Source: Ligilactobacillus sp900765635
GTDB lineage: Bacteria > Bacillota > Bacilli > Lactobacillales > Lactobacillaceae
Assembly (NCBI RefSeq): GCF_949152225.1
Contig: NZ_CASCJC010000001.1
Location: forward strand, 434,001 to 498,000
Length of the DNA stretch: 64,000 nt
Direction of reading: 5' to 3'
The translations under genes were made by a program, and so were the position numbers. The notes under the pieces were generated by a model. The model saw only the letters and a program-made list of their open reading frames with translations, was not told where the DNA came from and did not search any database. Positions 34,248-43,468 of this stretch are shown here, in pieces (positions within the stretch are counted from its first letter, which is position 1; every line of letters starts with the position of its first letter).

Positions 34248-34765
34248 ATGACTAAATATACTCAAAAATTCAAATTAGATCTTATTCAAGAATACCTAGA
34301 TACTGGCTGTTCACAACGATGTCTAGAAAATAAGTATTCTTTACCAAAGGATACCTTAAAAAATGGTGGACTGTATACAATTTAAAAGGACCCGAAGGGT
34401 TGAAATTACAACATTTCAAACGTAAATTTACTGTTGATTTTAAACTTCGTGTGATAAACTACTACCTAAATAATGATGTTTCAATGTCCAAAGTGGCGGC
34501 TTCCCATAATCTTTTGTGTTCACAGATATTTATCTGGTTGAAGTTGTTTATGGAAGGTGGATCTGAGACCTTGAAACCCAAGAAGAAAAGTAGGTCAAGT
34601 AAGATGTCAAAAATGACAAAGAAGGATGCACGTAAAATTTTAAAAAAGGAAAGTGATGAAATTGCGGCACTAAAGAGTGAATTACGTCAAGCCAAAATGG
34701 AGCGTGATATCTTAAAAAAATCGTTGCTCCTGTTCGGCCCCTCAAAGCTAAGGAGAAAACAATAA
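34248..34765 (+). pseudogene. IS3 transposase OrfA, frame broken by one base
   Basis: ATG 34248 follows TGAGGTG and opens MTKYTQKFKLDLIQEYLDTG, a helix-turn-helix OrfA. At the A-run 34358-34363 (six A where seven would keep the frame) reading shifts, and an early stop follows. The rest (LKLQHFKRKFTVDFKLRVIN to LKSELRQAKMERDILKKS) continues in another frame as the second HTH and leucine-zipper part. At 34714-34720 seven A form the classic A-AAA-AAA slip site for the -1 shift that fuses OrfA to OrfB. As read, OrfAB cannot be made. Confidence 0.82.
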
Positions 34766-34767
34766 TT

Positions 34768-35658
34768 GTGGATCAGATCAGGGTTGAACAACAAAACTTG
34801 CCAAAAAAGGAACGATATGGGATTGGTGAGCTTCTAAAAATGATTGACTTGAAGCGACCAACTTATTACGACGAACGCAAACGTATCATCAATAAAAATG
34901 ATAAGTATGCTGATGTTAAGGTGGTAATCAAGGAAATAGCGGAAAAAGGTAAATGGAGAGATTCTTACACATACGGCTATCGCCGTATAATGCCACTTCT
35001 TGAGAAAGCTGGATATCACATGGCTGAAGCTACTTTACGTCGCTTAATGAATGAATTAGGTGTACAACCAGGTATGTATAATTGCCGTAAAAATAATCAC
35101 TATTCTTCTTATAAAGGTACAGTTGGTAAGGATAACTTGTTAAACCAAACATTTGATGCTACATCCCCTTTTACTGTTCTTCATACGGATGTTTCACAAG
35201 TACGTTTGGGTGATTCGACCTGGGCTTACATGTCAGTCATTTTAGATCAAGCTACCAAAGAAGTTTTAGCCACTTCTGTTAGCCAAAGCTTAAATAAACT
35301 GTTGATTATGGATACATTAAGTCAGCTTGAGGATAACCGCCCCAATAACTTTAATCCAATTATCCATTCTGACCAAGGATGGCACTACCAATTAGACTAT
35401 TATCGTGAAAAGATTGATTCATTAGGTTTAATTCAAAGTATGTCCCGCAAGGGAAACTGCCTAGATAACGCTCCAATGGAAAGTTTTTTCCATCTTTTTA
35501 AAGTTGAATCACAGCCTGAAATAAAGAAGTGTAAGAATATTTCTCAGTTCACACAGTTCTTTAACAAGTATGTCAATTGGTACAATAATGACCGAATTTC
35601 CAATAAAACAAAAAACATGAGTCCGGTTGATTACCGAACCCATGTCTTAGCCGCTTAA
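34768..35658 (+). CDS. IS3 transposase OrfB, DDE catalytic domain
   Basis: The 296-residue reading has the full rve/DDE core: first Asp in VLHTDVSQVRLGD, second in PIIHSDQGWHYQ, and Glu in DNAPMESFFHLFK. The spacing is that of DD(35)E enzymes. It would normally be made as the OrfAB fusion by a -1 shift at 34714-34720, reading KIVAPVRPLKAKEKTIIVD across the junction; the GTG at 34768 is only a nominal start. The catalytic frame is undamaged. Confidence 0.9.
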   Translation: MDQIRVEQQNLPKKERYGIGELLKMIDLKRPTYYDERKRIINKNDKYADVKVVIKEIAEKGKWRDSYTYGYRRIMPLLEKAGYHMAEATLRRLMNELGVQPGMYNCRKNNHYSSYKGTVGKDNLLNQTFDATSPFTVLHTDVSQVRLGDSTWAYMSVILDQATKEVLATSVSQSLNKLLIMDTLSQLEDNRPNNFNPIIHSDQGWHYQLDYYREKIDSLGLIQSMSRKGNCLDNAPMESFFHLFKVESQPEIKKCKNISQFTQFFNKYVNWYNNDRISNKTKNMSPVDYRTHVLAA

Positions 35659-35697
35659 AAATATTTTATTTTTGTCTAACTTTTCTGTTGCACTTCA

Positions 35698-35960
35698 TAT
35701 ACGATGATTTTATATATTTCATCTGTATACTTAGAAGGCATTATAGCCCTTAATATATGGTTGCGGATTTTTTGTTAGCGCTCTAATTATTTAAATGTTT
35801 TTTCGCAAAAAAGCCCTTATTAATGAAAAAACAGTAAAGAAAGCTCGGAAATAAAAATTAATAACTTTAATCTTTGGTGACTACTTGCTCAGTTTGCTTT
35901 GACAAAGATTCATTAAAGATAGTCTTTTTCCTTTAGCGTACGTATGTTCTAAAAGTGGGT
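35698..35960. other. AT-rich gap between the IS3 element and ftsK
   Basis: About 260 bases with no credible ORF and no clear conserved RNA. AATCTTTG (near 35868) and CAAAGATT (near 35905) are inverted and could pair, without a T-run. The ftsK promoter lies just beyond. Confidence 0.5.
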
Positions 35961-35965
35961 ATTTG

Positions 35966-35974
35966 TGTTATAAT
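35966..35974 (+). promoter_or_regulatory. extended -10 promoter of ftsK
   Basis: TGTTATAAT is a full extended -10, about 32 bases before the GTG start. The -35 is weak. Confidence 0.6.
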
Positions 35975-36005
35975 TAACGCATAAAAACAGCAAAGGAGCA
36001 GGTTT

Positions 36006-38249
36006 GTGGCACAACAAAGAAGAAAAAAGACCAAGAGACGTGGCACTAGTAGAAAAAACAATAATGAAATATCAGAACATGTGATTGGCGCACTTTTTAT
36101 CGCCTTTAGCCTCTTAGGTGGCTTACACCTGGGGTATTTAGGGACGCTTTTTGCTAATGTCTTACGGATTTTTGTGGGAGATGCCTATCAAGTAGCGGCC
36201 GGATTATTAGCCTTATTAGGAAGCTATTTGTTGATCGTTGGCAAAGAACCACAAATCAAAGCGCAGTTGCTGTGGGGAGCCGGCGTATTTAGTAGCGGAG
36301 CTTTATTATTGATGCATGCTTTGTTTTTTGCGCGCTTAGATTTGCATGCTAAGTTTATCGATATCACCTGGCAATATTTATTTTTAGATATCGCCCATGC
36401 GACCGCGGCAACACCAGTAGGAGGCGGTTTACTTGGCGCTTGCCTTTATGCAATAGCCTACTTCTTATTGGCGCAGCTAGGAAGTTATTTGTTGAGTGGT
36501 TTTTTGATGCTTTTAGGGGTTTGTTTGCTTTGCAACGTATCGTTAGCCGAAGTCTTGAAAAAAGGCGGTCAAGGAATTTACCAGGGATTATTGTTGTTAA
36601 AACGGTTAGGATATAGCGTGGCTACCAAACGGCGTCAAAGAACTAAAAAAGTAGCTAAACCGCTTGAACAGCCGGCCAAAACGCCGCTTTCTTTAGAACC
36701 AGTGACCTCACCTAAGACCACGCAAGAAGTTTTAGAGCCTATTGAGATTCAAGAGTTCAACGAAAAAACGCTGGAAACAGCGCCTAAAAAACAAGCTGAG
36801 CCCGCCTTTACGCTGACACCAAGCGATCCTAATTATCAATTGCCTGGTTTAGAGCTTTTAGATGATGTCAAGGCAATCGACCAAAGCAAAGAAAAAAGCA
36901 CAATCTTAAAAAATCAGGCCATCTTGCAAAAGACATTCAAGAGTTTTGGGGTTGATGTCGAGCTGAAAAATACGATATTAGGGCCAGCTGTCACCAAATA
37001 TGAGTTGCATCCAGCCATTGGGGTCAAGGTTTCTAAGATCGTCAATTTAAGCGATGATTTGGCCTTGGCCTTGGCGGCTAAAGATATCCGCATCGAAGCA
37101 CCAATCCCGGGGAAATCTTTGATTGGAATCGAGGTTCCTAACCAAGAAGTGGCGACGATTTCGTTTAAAGACGTGATTGCTGCTCAAAAGAAAAATCCCA
37201 ACAAACCGTTAGAAGTACCGTTAGGCCGCGATATCTCTGGCAATTTAGTCGTGGCTGATTTGGCTAAGATGCCACATTTATTGATTGCTGGTTCAACTGG
37301 TAGCGGTAAATCTGTGGCTATCAACGGGATTATCACTAGTTTGTTGATGAATTGCCCACCAGATCGTGTTAAATTGATGTTAGTCGATCCTAAAAAAGTG
37401 GAATTAGGTGTGTATAACGATATTGCACATCTCTTGACGCCAGTTGTTACTGAGCCTAAAAAAGCGGCTAGGGCATTACACAAATTAGTAACTGAAATGG
37501 AACGGCGCTATGAATTGTTTGCTAATACTGGTCAAAGAAATATCGCGGGTTATAATCAAATGATTGAGCGTCAAAACCAAGAATTAAACACTAAAGAGCC
37601 GACCTTACCTTATATCGTGGCGGTCGTTGATGAATTGTCTGATTTAATGATGGTTGCCTCAAATGAAGTTGAAGATGCTATTATTCGTTTAGCTCAAATG
37701 GCGCGTGCTGCTGGAATTCATATGATTTTGGCTACACAACGGCCATCTGTTGATGTTATTACAGGATTAATTAAAGCAAACGTACCTTCACGCATGGCTT
37801 TTGCAGTCTCAAGTGGGACCGATTCGCGTACGATTATTGATCAATCAGGTGCCGAAAAACTCTTGGGACGAGGTGATATGTTGTTTTTACCGATGGGTAC
37901 TAACAAGCCTTTACGTGTACAAGGGGCCTTTATTTCTGATGCGGACGTGCAACGCGTGGTAGATTTTGTTAAAAAACAACGGTTGGCCGTCTATGATGAA
38001 AAATTAACGGTAAGCGATGAAGAAGCACAACAAGATTTACAAGAAGATCAAGAAGATGAATTGTTTAGCCAAGCAGTTGAATTCATTAAAAGCGAACAAA
38101 AATGTAGTATTTCTTTGTTGCAGCGGCGCTTCAAGATTGGCTATAACCGCGCGGCACGGATTGTCGATGAATTGGATAAAAGAGGCATGATTGGCCCACA
38201 AGAAGGTAGTAAACCGCGTAAAGTGTATTTAAATAAAGAAGATAATTAA
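36006..38249 (+). CDS. ftsK: DNA translocase FtsK/SpoIIIE
   Basis: FtsK pumps chromosomal DNA through the closing septum. The 747-residue protein starts at GTG 36006 (AAAGGAG upstream). It has four or five membrane helices (about 25-185), a charged linker (about 200-290), the motor domain with Walker A AGSTGSGKSVAIN (about 427-439) and Walker B VAVVDELSDLM, and a C-terminal gamma winged helix (about 685-747, SLLQRRFKIGYNRAARIVDE) that reads orienting sequences. The N-terminal half is richer in GC than the surroundings. A terminator follows. Confidence 0.96.
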   Translation: MAQQRRKKTKRRGTSRKNNNEISEHVIGALFIAFSLLGGLHLGYLGTLFANVLRIFVGDAYQVAAGLLALLGSYLLIVGKEPQIKAQLLWGAGVFSSGALLLMHALFFARLDLHAKFIDITWQYLFLDIAHATAATPVGGGLLGACLYAIAYFLLAQLGSYLLSGFLMLLGVCLLCNVSLAEVLKKGGQGIYQGLLLLKRLGYSVATKRRQRTKKVAKPLEQPAKTPLSLEPVTSPKTTQEVLEPIEIQEFNEKTLETAPKKQAEPAFTLTPSDPNYQLPGLELLDDVKAIDQSKEKSTILKNQAILQKTFKSFGVDVELKNTILGPAVTKYELHPAIGVKVSKIVNLSDDLALALAAKDIRIEAPIPGKSLIGIEVPNQEVATISFKDVIAAQKKNPNKPLEVPLGRDISGNLVVADLAKMPHLLIAGSTGSGKSVAINGIITSLLMNCPPDRVKLMLVDPKKVELGVYNDIAHLLTPVVTEPKKAARALHKLVTEMERRYELFANTGQRNIAGYNQMIERQNQELNTKEPTLPYIVAVVDELSDLMMVASNEVEDAIIRLAQMARAAGIHMILATQRPSVDVITGLIKANVPSRMAFAVSSGTDSRTIIDQSGAEKLLGRGDMLFLPMGTNKPLRVQGAFISDADVQRVVDFVKKQRLAVYDEKLTVSDEEAQQDLQEDQEDELFSQAVEFIKSEQKCSISLLQRRFKIGYNRAARIVDELDKRGMIGPQEGSKPRKVYLNKEDN

Positions 38250-38293
38250 AAAAGATTCTCATTCTCGATTTTTAGAGGTGAGAATCTTTTTAT
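38250..38293 (+). terminator. terminator of ftsK
   Basis: AAAAGATTCTCA pairs with TGAGAATCTTTT (12 bp) and a T-run follows. Confidence 0.85.
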
Positions 38294-38433
38294 TATCAAA
38301 TAGGCAATTGAAGCGCTTTTTTATTGTCTGTAGTAATATTTATAGAGAGTAAAAGTTAATTTTAATTTGTTTTTCTAGCTAGTATCAATTATCATTAGAT
38401 AATAAAACTTTTTTAACAAAGGGGGAACTGTGT

Positions 38434-39696
38434 GTGCGCGTAAATCTAACTTCAGGTGTTGACGCAACTTTAATTACAACACAACAGTTCAAAACAACAC
38501 GAATAATAATTTCATTTTTGAAACAGATTGAATCGAAAAAAGAATTAGCTATGCGAACGCTATTGGCTAATATTTTAGAAACAAGTTCACAAAAATATCC
38601 AACGCAAAAACAAGTTGCACAAAAATTAGCGGCTCTTTATGGTGCTAGTTTTGGAACAACCAGTAATCGGCATGGAAATGTCCATGCTTTAAATATGATT
38701 TTAAATTGCGTTAATGATAAGTATCTACAAAAACCACAAGAAATATTAAAACAGGCATTAGAATTTTTAGAAGAAATGCTTTTTGCGCCATTGGTGGATG
38801 AAAATGGTTTTGATCAAAAAACTTTCATGCGTCAAAAGAGTAATTTAGAAGATTATCTAGCTTCTTTAGCGGATAATAAGCAAACTTTAGCAGCACTTAA
38901 GGTGCAAGAATTATATTTTACTAAATCTTGGCAACAGGTAGCCTCTTTTGGTTCACAAGCTGACTTAAAAAATATTACAGCACAAGAATTGTATGCTTAT
39001 TATTTGCAATGTTTGACAAAAGATCAGGTGCAAATCGTGGTTTTAGGTGATTTGGTATCTGAAACAAAGATCCAAGAGCTCTTGCAAAACTTACCTTTTG
39101 TGGCACGTACACCACAAAATCTACAGCCATTTTACACACAAGAAGTAATACCAACAGTTAAAGAGACCTCAGATAGTGAAGAATTAAGCCAAAGTAAATT
39201 GGATTTAATGTTTAATTTGCCAGTAAAATACCATACTAAAGATCATTATGCTGCCTTGGTTTTAAATGGTTTATTTGGTGGTTATCCATTATCTAAGCTT
39301 TTTGTCAACATCAGAGAAAAAGAAAGTTTAGCGTATTATGCAAGTAGTAGTCTAGATATTTTACGCCAAACAATTTTGGTTCAAACCGGTATTCAAGCGG
39401 AAAATAAAAAACATGTGGTAGAGTTAATCATACAACAGCTTCAAGCGATTGCTAAACAAGATTTTAGCTTAGAAGTTTTTGAAAATGTCAAAGCAAGCTT
39501 GGTTAATTCATATTTAAGTCGCTTGGATAGTCAAATGAATCTAGTAAATCGCGTAATCAGTGATTATTTGACAAATACGGTAAGTGATGAAGCAAAATGG
39601 GTAGCTAATATTAAAGAGGTTACACCACAAGAAGTGGCTAATTTAGCTACTAAAATTAAACTACAAGCAGTTTATTTCTTGGAAGGAAGGGGTTAA
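38434..39696 (+). CDS. ymfF: M16-family peptidase-like protein YmfF
   Basis: The 420-residue protein has the fold of insulinase-type (M16) peptidases, but the N-terminal zinc motif HxxEH is not present where expected; it has KYPTQKQVAQKLAALYGASF there. The C-terminal half shows FGGYPLSKLFVNIREKESLA, typical of M16 domains. It is paired with the next gene, which does carry the zinc motif, so it is probably the non-catalytic partner. The start is GTG 38434 with GGGGG upstream. Confidence 0.9.
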   Translation: MRVNLTSGVDATLITTQQFKTTRIIISFLKQIESKKELAMRTLLANILETSSQKYPTQKQVAQKLAALYGASFGTTSNRHGNVHALNMILNCVNDKYLQKPQEILKQALEFLEEMLFAPLVDENGFDQKTFMRQKSNLEDYLASLADNKQTLAALKVQELYFTKSWQQVASFGSQADLKNITAQELYAYYLQCLTKDQVQIVVLGDLVSETKIQELLQNLPFVARTPQNLQPFYTQEVIPTVKETSDSEELSQSKLDLMFNLPVKYHTKDHYAALVLNGLFGGYPLSKLFVNIREKESLAYYASSSLDILRQTILVQTGIQAENKKHVVELIIQQLQAIAKQDFSLEVFENVKASLVNSYLSRLDSQMNLVNRVISDYLTNTVSDEAKWVANIKEVTPQEVANLATKIKLQAVYFLEGRG

Positions 39697-39700
39697 GGAA

Positions 39701-41014
39701 ATGGAAATCTTAGAATATCCACAATTTGCAGAGAAAATTTATACCTTGACGCTTTCTAATGGATTAAAGATTAATTTATTACCTCGAAGTGGTTTTCACA
39801 AAACTTACGGAATCTTGACGACAGATTATGGTTCAATCGATAATGTTTTTGTACCAAGAGGGCAAGAAGAGATGCTAAAAGTTCCAGATGGTATTGCACA
39901 TTTTTTAGAACATAAGATGTTTGAAAAAGAAGATCATGATGCTTTTGAACTTTTTGGACGTTACGGGGCTGAAGCTAATGCTTTTACGAGCTTCACACAA
40001 ACAAGCTATATATTTTCAACGGTTCAAAATGTCGATAAATGTGTGGAAACTTTGCTAGATTTTGTGCAAACACCATATTTTTCTGAACAAACTGTGGAAA
40101 AAGAAAAAGGTATCATTGGACAAGAAATTAAGATGTATGATGATGATCCAGGCTGGCAACTTTATTTTGGAACTATTGAAAACTTATATCCAAAGGAACC
40201 TTTGAGCATCGATATTAGCGGAACGATCGATTCGATTGCAAAGATTACAGCCAAAGATTTATACACATGTTATGAAACCTTTTATCATCCAAGTAATATG
40301 AATCTTTTTTTAGTAGGTGGCTTTGATGTTAATCAGATTTTAAATGTGATTGAAACAAATCAAGCTGGCAAAGATTTTACGCCACCAAGTGAGATTAAAA
40401 GACGTGCTATTGGAAGCAATCAAGAAGAAGTAGATAATCAAGTGATTCCATATCGTATGAAAGAACTAAGTGTTCAACGACCAAAAACAGCGGTTGGGAT
40501 CAAAGGAATGGATGAAGTTCCAAGCGGACGTGCTGGTTTGACGTATAAACTTAAGTTAGATTTAGCGTTGTATCTGCTTTATAGCGAGACTTCTGATTGT
40601 TATCAAGAACTTTACGATCAAGGAATATTGGATGATAGTTTTGGTTATGAATTCCAATTGGATCGCGGTTTTCATTTTGCTATTATTAGTGGTGATACCG
40701 AGCATCCACAAGATTTATCTAAGGCAATTGTTGATATTGCTGAACATGCTGCTGAAACATTGCGCCAAAAACAAGTGGAATTTGAATTGGCTAAAAAAGA
40801 AATGCTGGGGCGCTACATTCAATCGTTAAATTCGCTTGAAAGTATTGCTAATCGTTATGAAGGTAACTTGTTTGATAGTGCAACCGTATTTGATGCGGTC
40901 GCTTTATTAGAAGAAATCACGTTGAATGATGTTGTACAAGTTGCGGATGCATTTTTTAATTTGGATGCAATTAGCGTTTATCAAATCTTATCGAAAGAAG
41001 ATGACGCAAAATGA
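39701..41014 (+). CDS. ymfH: M16-family zinc peptidase YmfH
   Basis: The 437-residue protein has the inverted zinc motif HFLEH in DGIAHFLEHKMFEKEDHDAF and the downstream Glu in EKEKGIIGQEIKMYDD, so the active site is complete. It begins five bases after ymfF ends and overlaps ymfI by four (ATGA), indicating an operon. In bacilli the ymfFHI genes precede rodZ and pgsA as here. Substrate unknown. Confidence 0.93.
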   Translation: MEILEYPQFAEKIYTLTLSNGLKINLLPRSGFHKTYGILTTDYGSIDNVFVPRGQEEMLKVPDGIAHFLEHKMFEKEDHDAFELFGRYGAEANAFTSFTQTSYIFSTVQNVDKCVETLLDFVQTPYFSEQTVEKEKGIIGQEIKMYDDDPGWQLYFGTIENLYPKEPLSIDISGTIDSIAKITAKDLYTCYETFYHPSNMNLFLVGGFDVNQILNVIETNQAGKDFTPPSEIKRRAIGSNQEEVDNQVIPYRMKELSVQRPKTAVGIKGMDEVPSGRAGLTYKLKLDLALYLLYSETSDCYQELYDQGILDDSFGYEFQLDRGFHFAIISGDTEHPQDLSKAIVDIAEHAAETLRQKQVEFELAKKEMLGRYIQSLNSLESIANRYEGNLFDSATVFDAVALLEEITLNDVVQVADAFFNLDAISVYQILSKEDDAK

Positions 41015-41736
41015 AATGGGCTTTAATTTTAGGTGCATCTGGTGATATTGGAAGTCAAATTGCAAAAGACTTAGCCGCACAGGGCTGGTCATTATACTTG
41101 CATTATCATTGTAATAAAACTAAAATGTTAGAGATTTGTTCACAGTTGCAAAAACAATACCCTAAGCAAGATTTCTTATTGCTTTCAGCTGATATGACAC
41201 AAGCAGATAGTGCACCAAAGATTGCTAAACAACTTTTTGGCTTAGATGCACTTATCTTTGCGCAAGGAACTACTAAGTATGGTTTGTTGCGCGATTTGAC
41301 GCGAAAAGATTTAGAAGAATTGACGCAAATGCATTTAACGTGTCCTTTAGAGCTAATTGGTTTGTTAGAAGAAAAATTAGCTTCAAGTCAAGCTGGACGA
41401 ATAGTCTTTATTGGTTCGGTCTATGGAGCAGCAGGTAGTGCTTTAGAAGTAGGATATAGCACGCTAAAAGGTGCCTTAAGTGCATTTGTTAAAGCATATA
41501 GCCAAGAAGTTGCATCGCTAGCAATTACGGTCAATGTAGTAGCACCAGGAGCGGTTGATACCCAGATGAATCAGACTTTTTCTAAGCAAGAACGACAAGA
41601 AATCAGTGAGCAAATACCACTAGGGAGATTTGCGACTCCAACAGAGATTAGTTATTGGGTGTGCTCTTTATTGCCTAAACAAGCGGCTTATATGACAGGT
41701 CAAACACTATATGTTAGTGGTGGGTGGCTAAACTAA
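41011..41736 (+). CDS. ymfI: short-chain dehydrogenase/reductase YmfI
   Basis: The 241-residue SDR protein has the cofactor loop LILGASGDIGSQIA (GxxxGxG-type), the catalytic Tyr-x3-Lys in VGYSTLKGAL with Ser in IGSVYG upstream, and NVVAPGAVDT. It overlaps ymfH by four bases. It resembles FabG-type reductases, but its position in the ymf operon identifies it as YmfI, whose substrate is not known. Confidence 0.9.
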   Translation: MKWALILGASGDIGSQIAKDLAAQGWSLYLHYHCNKTKMLEICSQLQKQYPKQDFLLLSADMTQADSAPKIAKQLFGLDALIFAQGTTKYGLLRDLTRKDLEELTQMHLTCPLELIGLLEEKLASSQAGRIVFIGSVYGAAGSALEVGYSTLKGALSAFVKAYSQEVASLAITVNVVAPGAVDTQMNQTFSKQERQEISEQIPLGRFATPTEISYWVCSLLPKQAAYMTGQTLYVSGGWLN

Positions 41737-41841
41737 AGTAATTCTTAATGAAAACCGCTGTAAAGTTATGCTATACTTAAACAGAAGCTATTAAAGTGGT
41801 TAATTTAAATACAAAATTAGAAAGACATGGTGTGAGAAACG

Positions 41842-42765
41842 ATGAGTGACGTTGGAAAAATATTGAAAGATGCTCGTGTAGATAAGGGCTTAACTTTGGA
41901 TGATTTACAACAAATAACTAAGATCCAAAAACGCTATTTGATTGCGATTGAAGATGAAAACTTTGACGCTTTACCGGGTACTTTTTATGTTAAAGCGTTT
42001 ATTCGTCAATATGCTGAAACAGTTGGGCTTGATCCTGATATTGTATTGGAGGATTTGGCTGAGAAACTTGGAGAAAATAATCAAGTACAAGAACCAAAGC
42101 AACCAACTAGTCGTGCACAATTGCGTGAAAAGAGAACAGATGATGTAGAAAGTTCGTTAAATAAACTTGTAAAGTATTTACCGACTGCGATTGTAGTTGT
42201 AATTGTTATAGCTATTGTCGGTACGATTTATTTTGTGACTTATGGGAATAACAAGAAAAATAGTCAAGATCAAATCGATACTTCACAAAAAGTTTCAGTT
42301 TCTTCTGAGGTAACTAAAAAGAAAAAAGATACAACTAAGACAAAAGAAAGCAATAAGCAAAGTTCTACTAAAAAAGAAACTAAGACTAAAAAAGATAAGA
42401 CTACAGAAAAACAAACTATTACAAGTACAGCAACTAGTGGTACGACGTTTACGTATAGTTTGAAATCTTCAGCAAAACAAAATAAGATATCTTTTGCTGA
42501 TAGTGGATCAGCTGCTTGGAGTGCGATTTATGCTGATGGTGTACAACAATGGCAAGGAACACTAAACGATGGTCAAGTTCAAGATGTAACCTTACCTGAA
42601 AATGTACAGACTATTAAAATCAGTTTAGGAAATTCTAAAGCAACGACCATCAAGATCAACGGAAAAGACTTTAATTTTATGAATGAAAATGCCGATTTAA
42701 CGGTACGTCAAATCGTGATTAATGTCGAAAATTCAAATCAAAGTCAAGATGCGACACAAGAATAA
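41842..42765 (+). CDS. rodZ: RodZ-like cell-shape protein (YmfM)
   Basis: RodZ links the MreB cytoskeleton to the membrane. The 307-residue protein has a cytoplasmic helix-turn-helix (about 1-75, MSDVGKILKDARVDKGLTLD, then IQKRYLIAIE). One membrane helix follows (about 113-136, LPTAIVVVIVIAIVGTIYFV), then a Lys/Thr/Ser-rich linker (about 140-200) and a C-terminal DUF4115 beta domain outside the membrane. The linker is low in complexity. It lies just upstream of pgsA, the usual order. Confidence 0.92.
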   Translation: MSDVGKILKDARVDKGLTLDDLQQITKIQKRYLIAIEDENFDALPGTFYVKAFIRQYAETVGLDPDIVLEDLAEKLGENNQVQEPKQPTSRAQLREKRTDDVESSLNKLVKYLPTAIVVVIVIAIVGTIYFVTYGNNKKNSQDQIDTSQKVSVSSEVTKKKKDTTKTKESNKQSSTKKETKTKKDKTTEKQTITSTATSGTTFTYSLKSSAKQNKISFADSGSAAWSAIYADGVQQWQGTLNDGQVQDVTLPENVQTIKISLGNSKATTIKINGKDFNFMNENADLTVRQIVINVENSNQSQDATQE

Positions 42766-42794
42766 AAACAGGAATAAGAAAGGAAAAAAGTTAG

Positions 42795-43388
42795 ATGAAT
42801 TTACCAAATAAATTAACAATTATTCGAATCTTTTTGATTCCAATTTTTATGCTAGTGTTGTTGTTGCCGTTAGATTGGGGAAACGTTGTTTTAGCAACAA
42901 CGAGTATCCCACTTACCCAGTTATTAGGGGCAATTATTTTTGCGCTTGCTTCAATCACAGATTTTGCTGATGGTCAAATTGCACGCAAACATCATTTAGT
43001 GACTAATTTTGGAAAGTTTGCTGATCCGTTGGCCGATAAAATGTTGGTGATGACGGCTTTTATTATCTTAGTACAAATGGGGAAAGTGCCTGCTTGGGTA
43101 GCGGCTATTATCGTTTGCCGTGAATTAGCAGTAACGGGTTTACGCTTAATCATTGTTGAAAATGATGGTAAGGTTATGGCTGCTGCAATGCCAGGAAAAA
43201 TTAAAACAACCACGCAAATGTTTGCGATTATCTTTTTGTTTTTAAATAATGTCTTTTTTGCAGCAATCAATATTCCAATCGGTGAAATTTTACTTTATAT
43301 TTGTTTGTTCTTCACAGTTTATTCTGGTGTAGATTACTTTTATAATGCACGATTTATTTTTGCTGATTCTTTTGGAAAAGATGAATAA
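42795..43388 (+). CDS. pgsA: CDP-diacylglycerol-glycerol-3-phosphate 3-phosphatidyltransferase
   Basis: PgsA makes phosphatidylglycerol-phosphate at the membrane. The 197-residue protein has the CDP-alcohol phosphotransferase signature D-x2-DG-x2-AR in TDFADGQIARKHHL, followed by NFGKFADPLADK completing the Asp set. Several membrane helices are evident, and the N-terminus MNLPNKLTIIRIFLIPIF is typical. GGAAAAAAG precedes the ATG. Confidence 0.96.
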   Translation: MNLPNKLTIIRIFLIPIFMLVLLLPLDWGNVVLATTSIPLTQLLGAIIFALASITDFADGQIARKHHLVTNFGKFADPLADKMLVMTAFIILVQMGKVPAWVAAIIVCRELAVTGLRLIIVENDGKVMAAAMPGKIKTTTQMFAIIFLFLNNVFFAAINIPIGEILLYICLFFTVYSGVDYFYNARFIFADSFGKDE

Positions 43389-43395
43389 TAAACAA

Positions 43396-43439
43396 AACAC
43401 CGTTGATTTTGGAAAAACCAAAATTAAATGGTGTTTTTG
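43396..43439 (+). terminator. terminator of pgsA
   Basis: AACACC...ATTTTGG pairs with CCAAAAT...GGTGTT across an A-rich loop with an internal mismatch, followed by TTTTT. It lies between pgsA and cinA. Confidence 0.75.
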
Positions 43440-43468
43440 CGTATTTAAAGATAGTGAGGCGATTGAAA

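Larger units (their letters stand above)
34192..35697 (+). mobile_element. IS3-family element, IS150 group (IS1223-like)
   Basis: The element is about 1,506 bp. Its ends begin TGAAGTGC and share GTTAGACAAA: left 34192-34218 and right 35671-35697 form 27-bp inverted repeats with roughly 21 matches. It encodes overlapping orfA and orfB. No 3-4 bp target duplication is visible (left flank CGA, right flank TAT), so the flanks may have been rearranged after insertion. It lies between trmL and ftsK. Confidence 0.85.
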
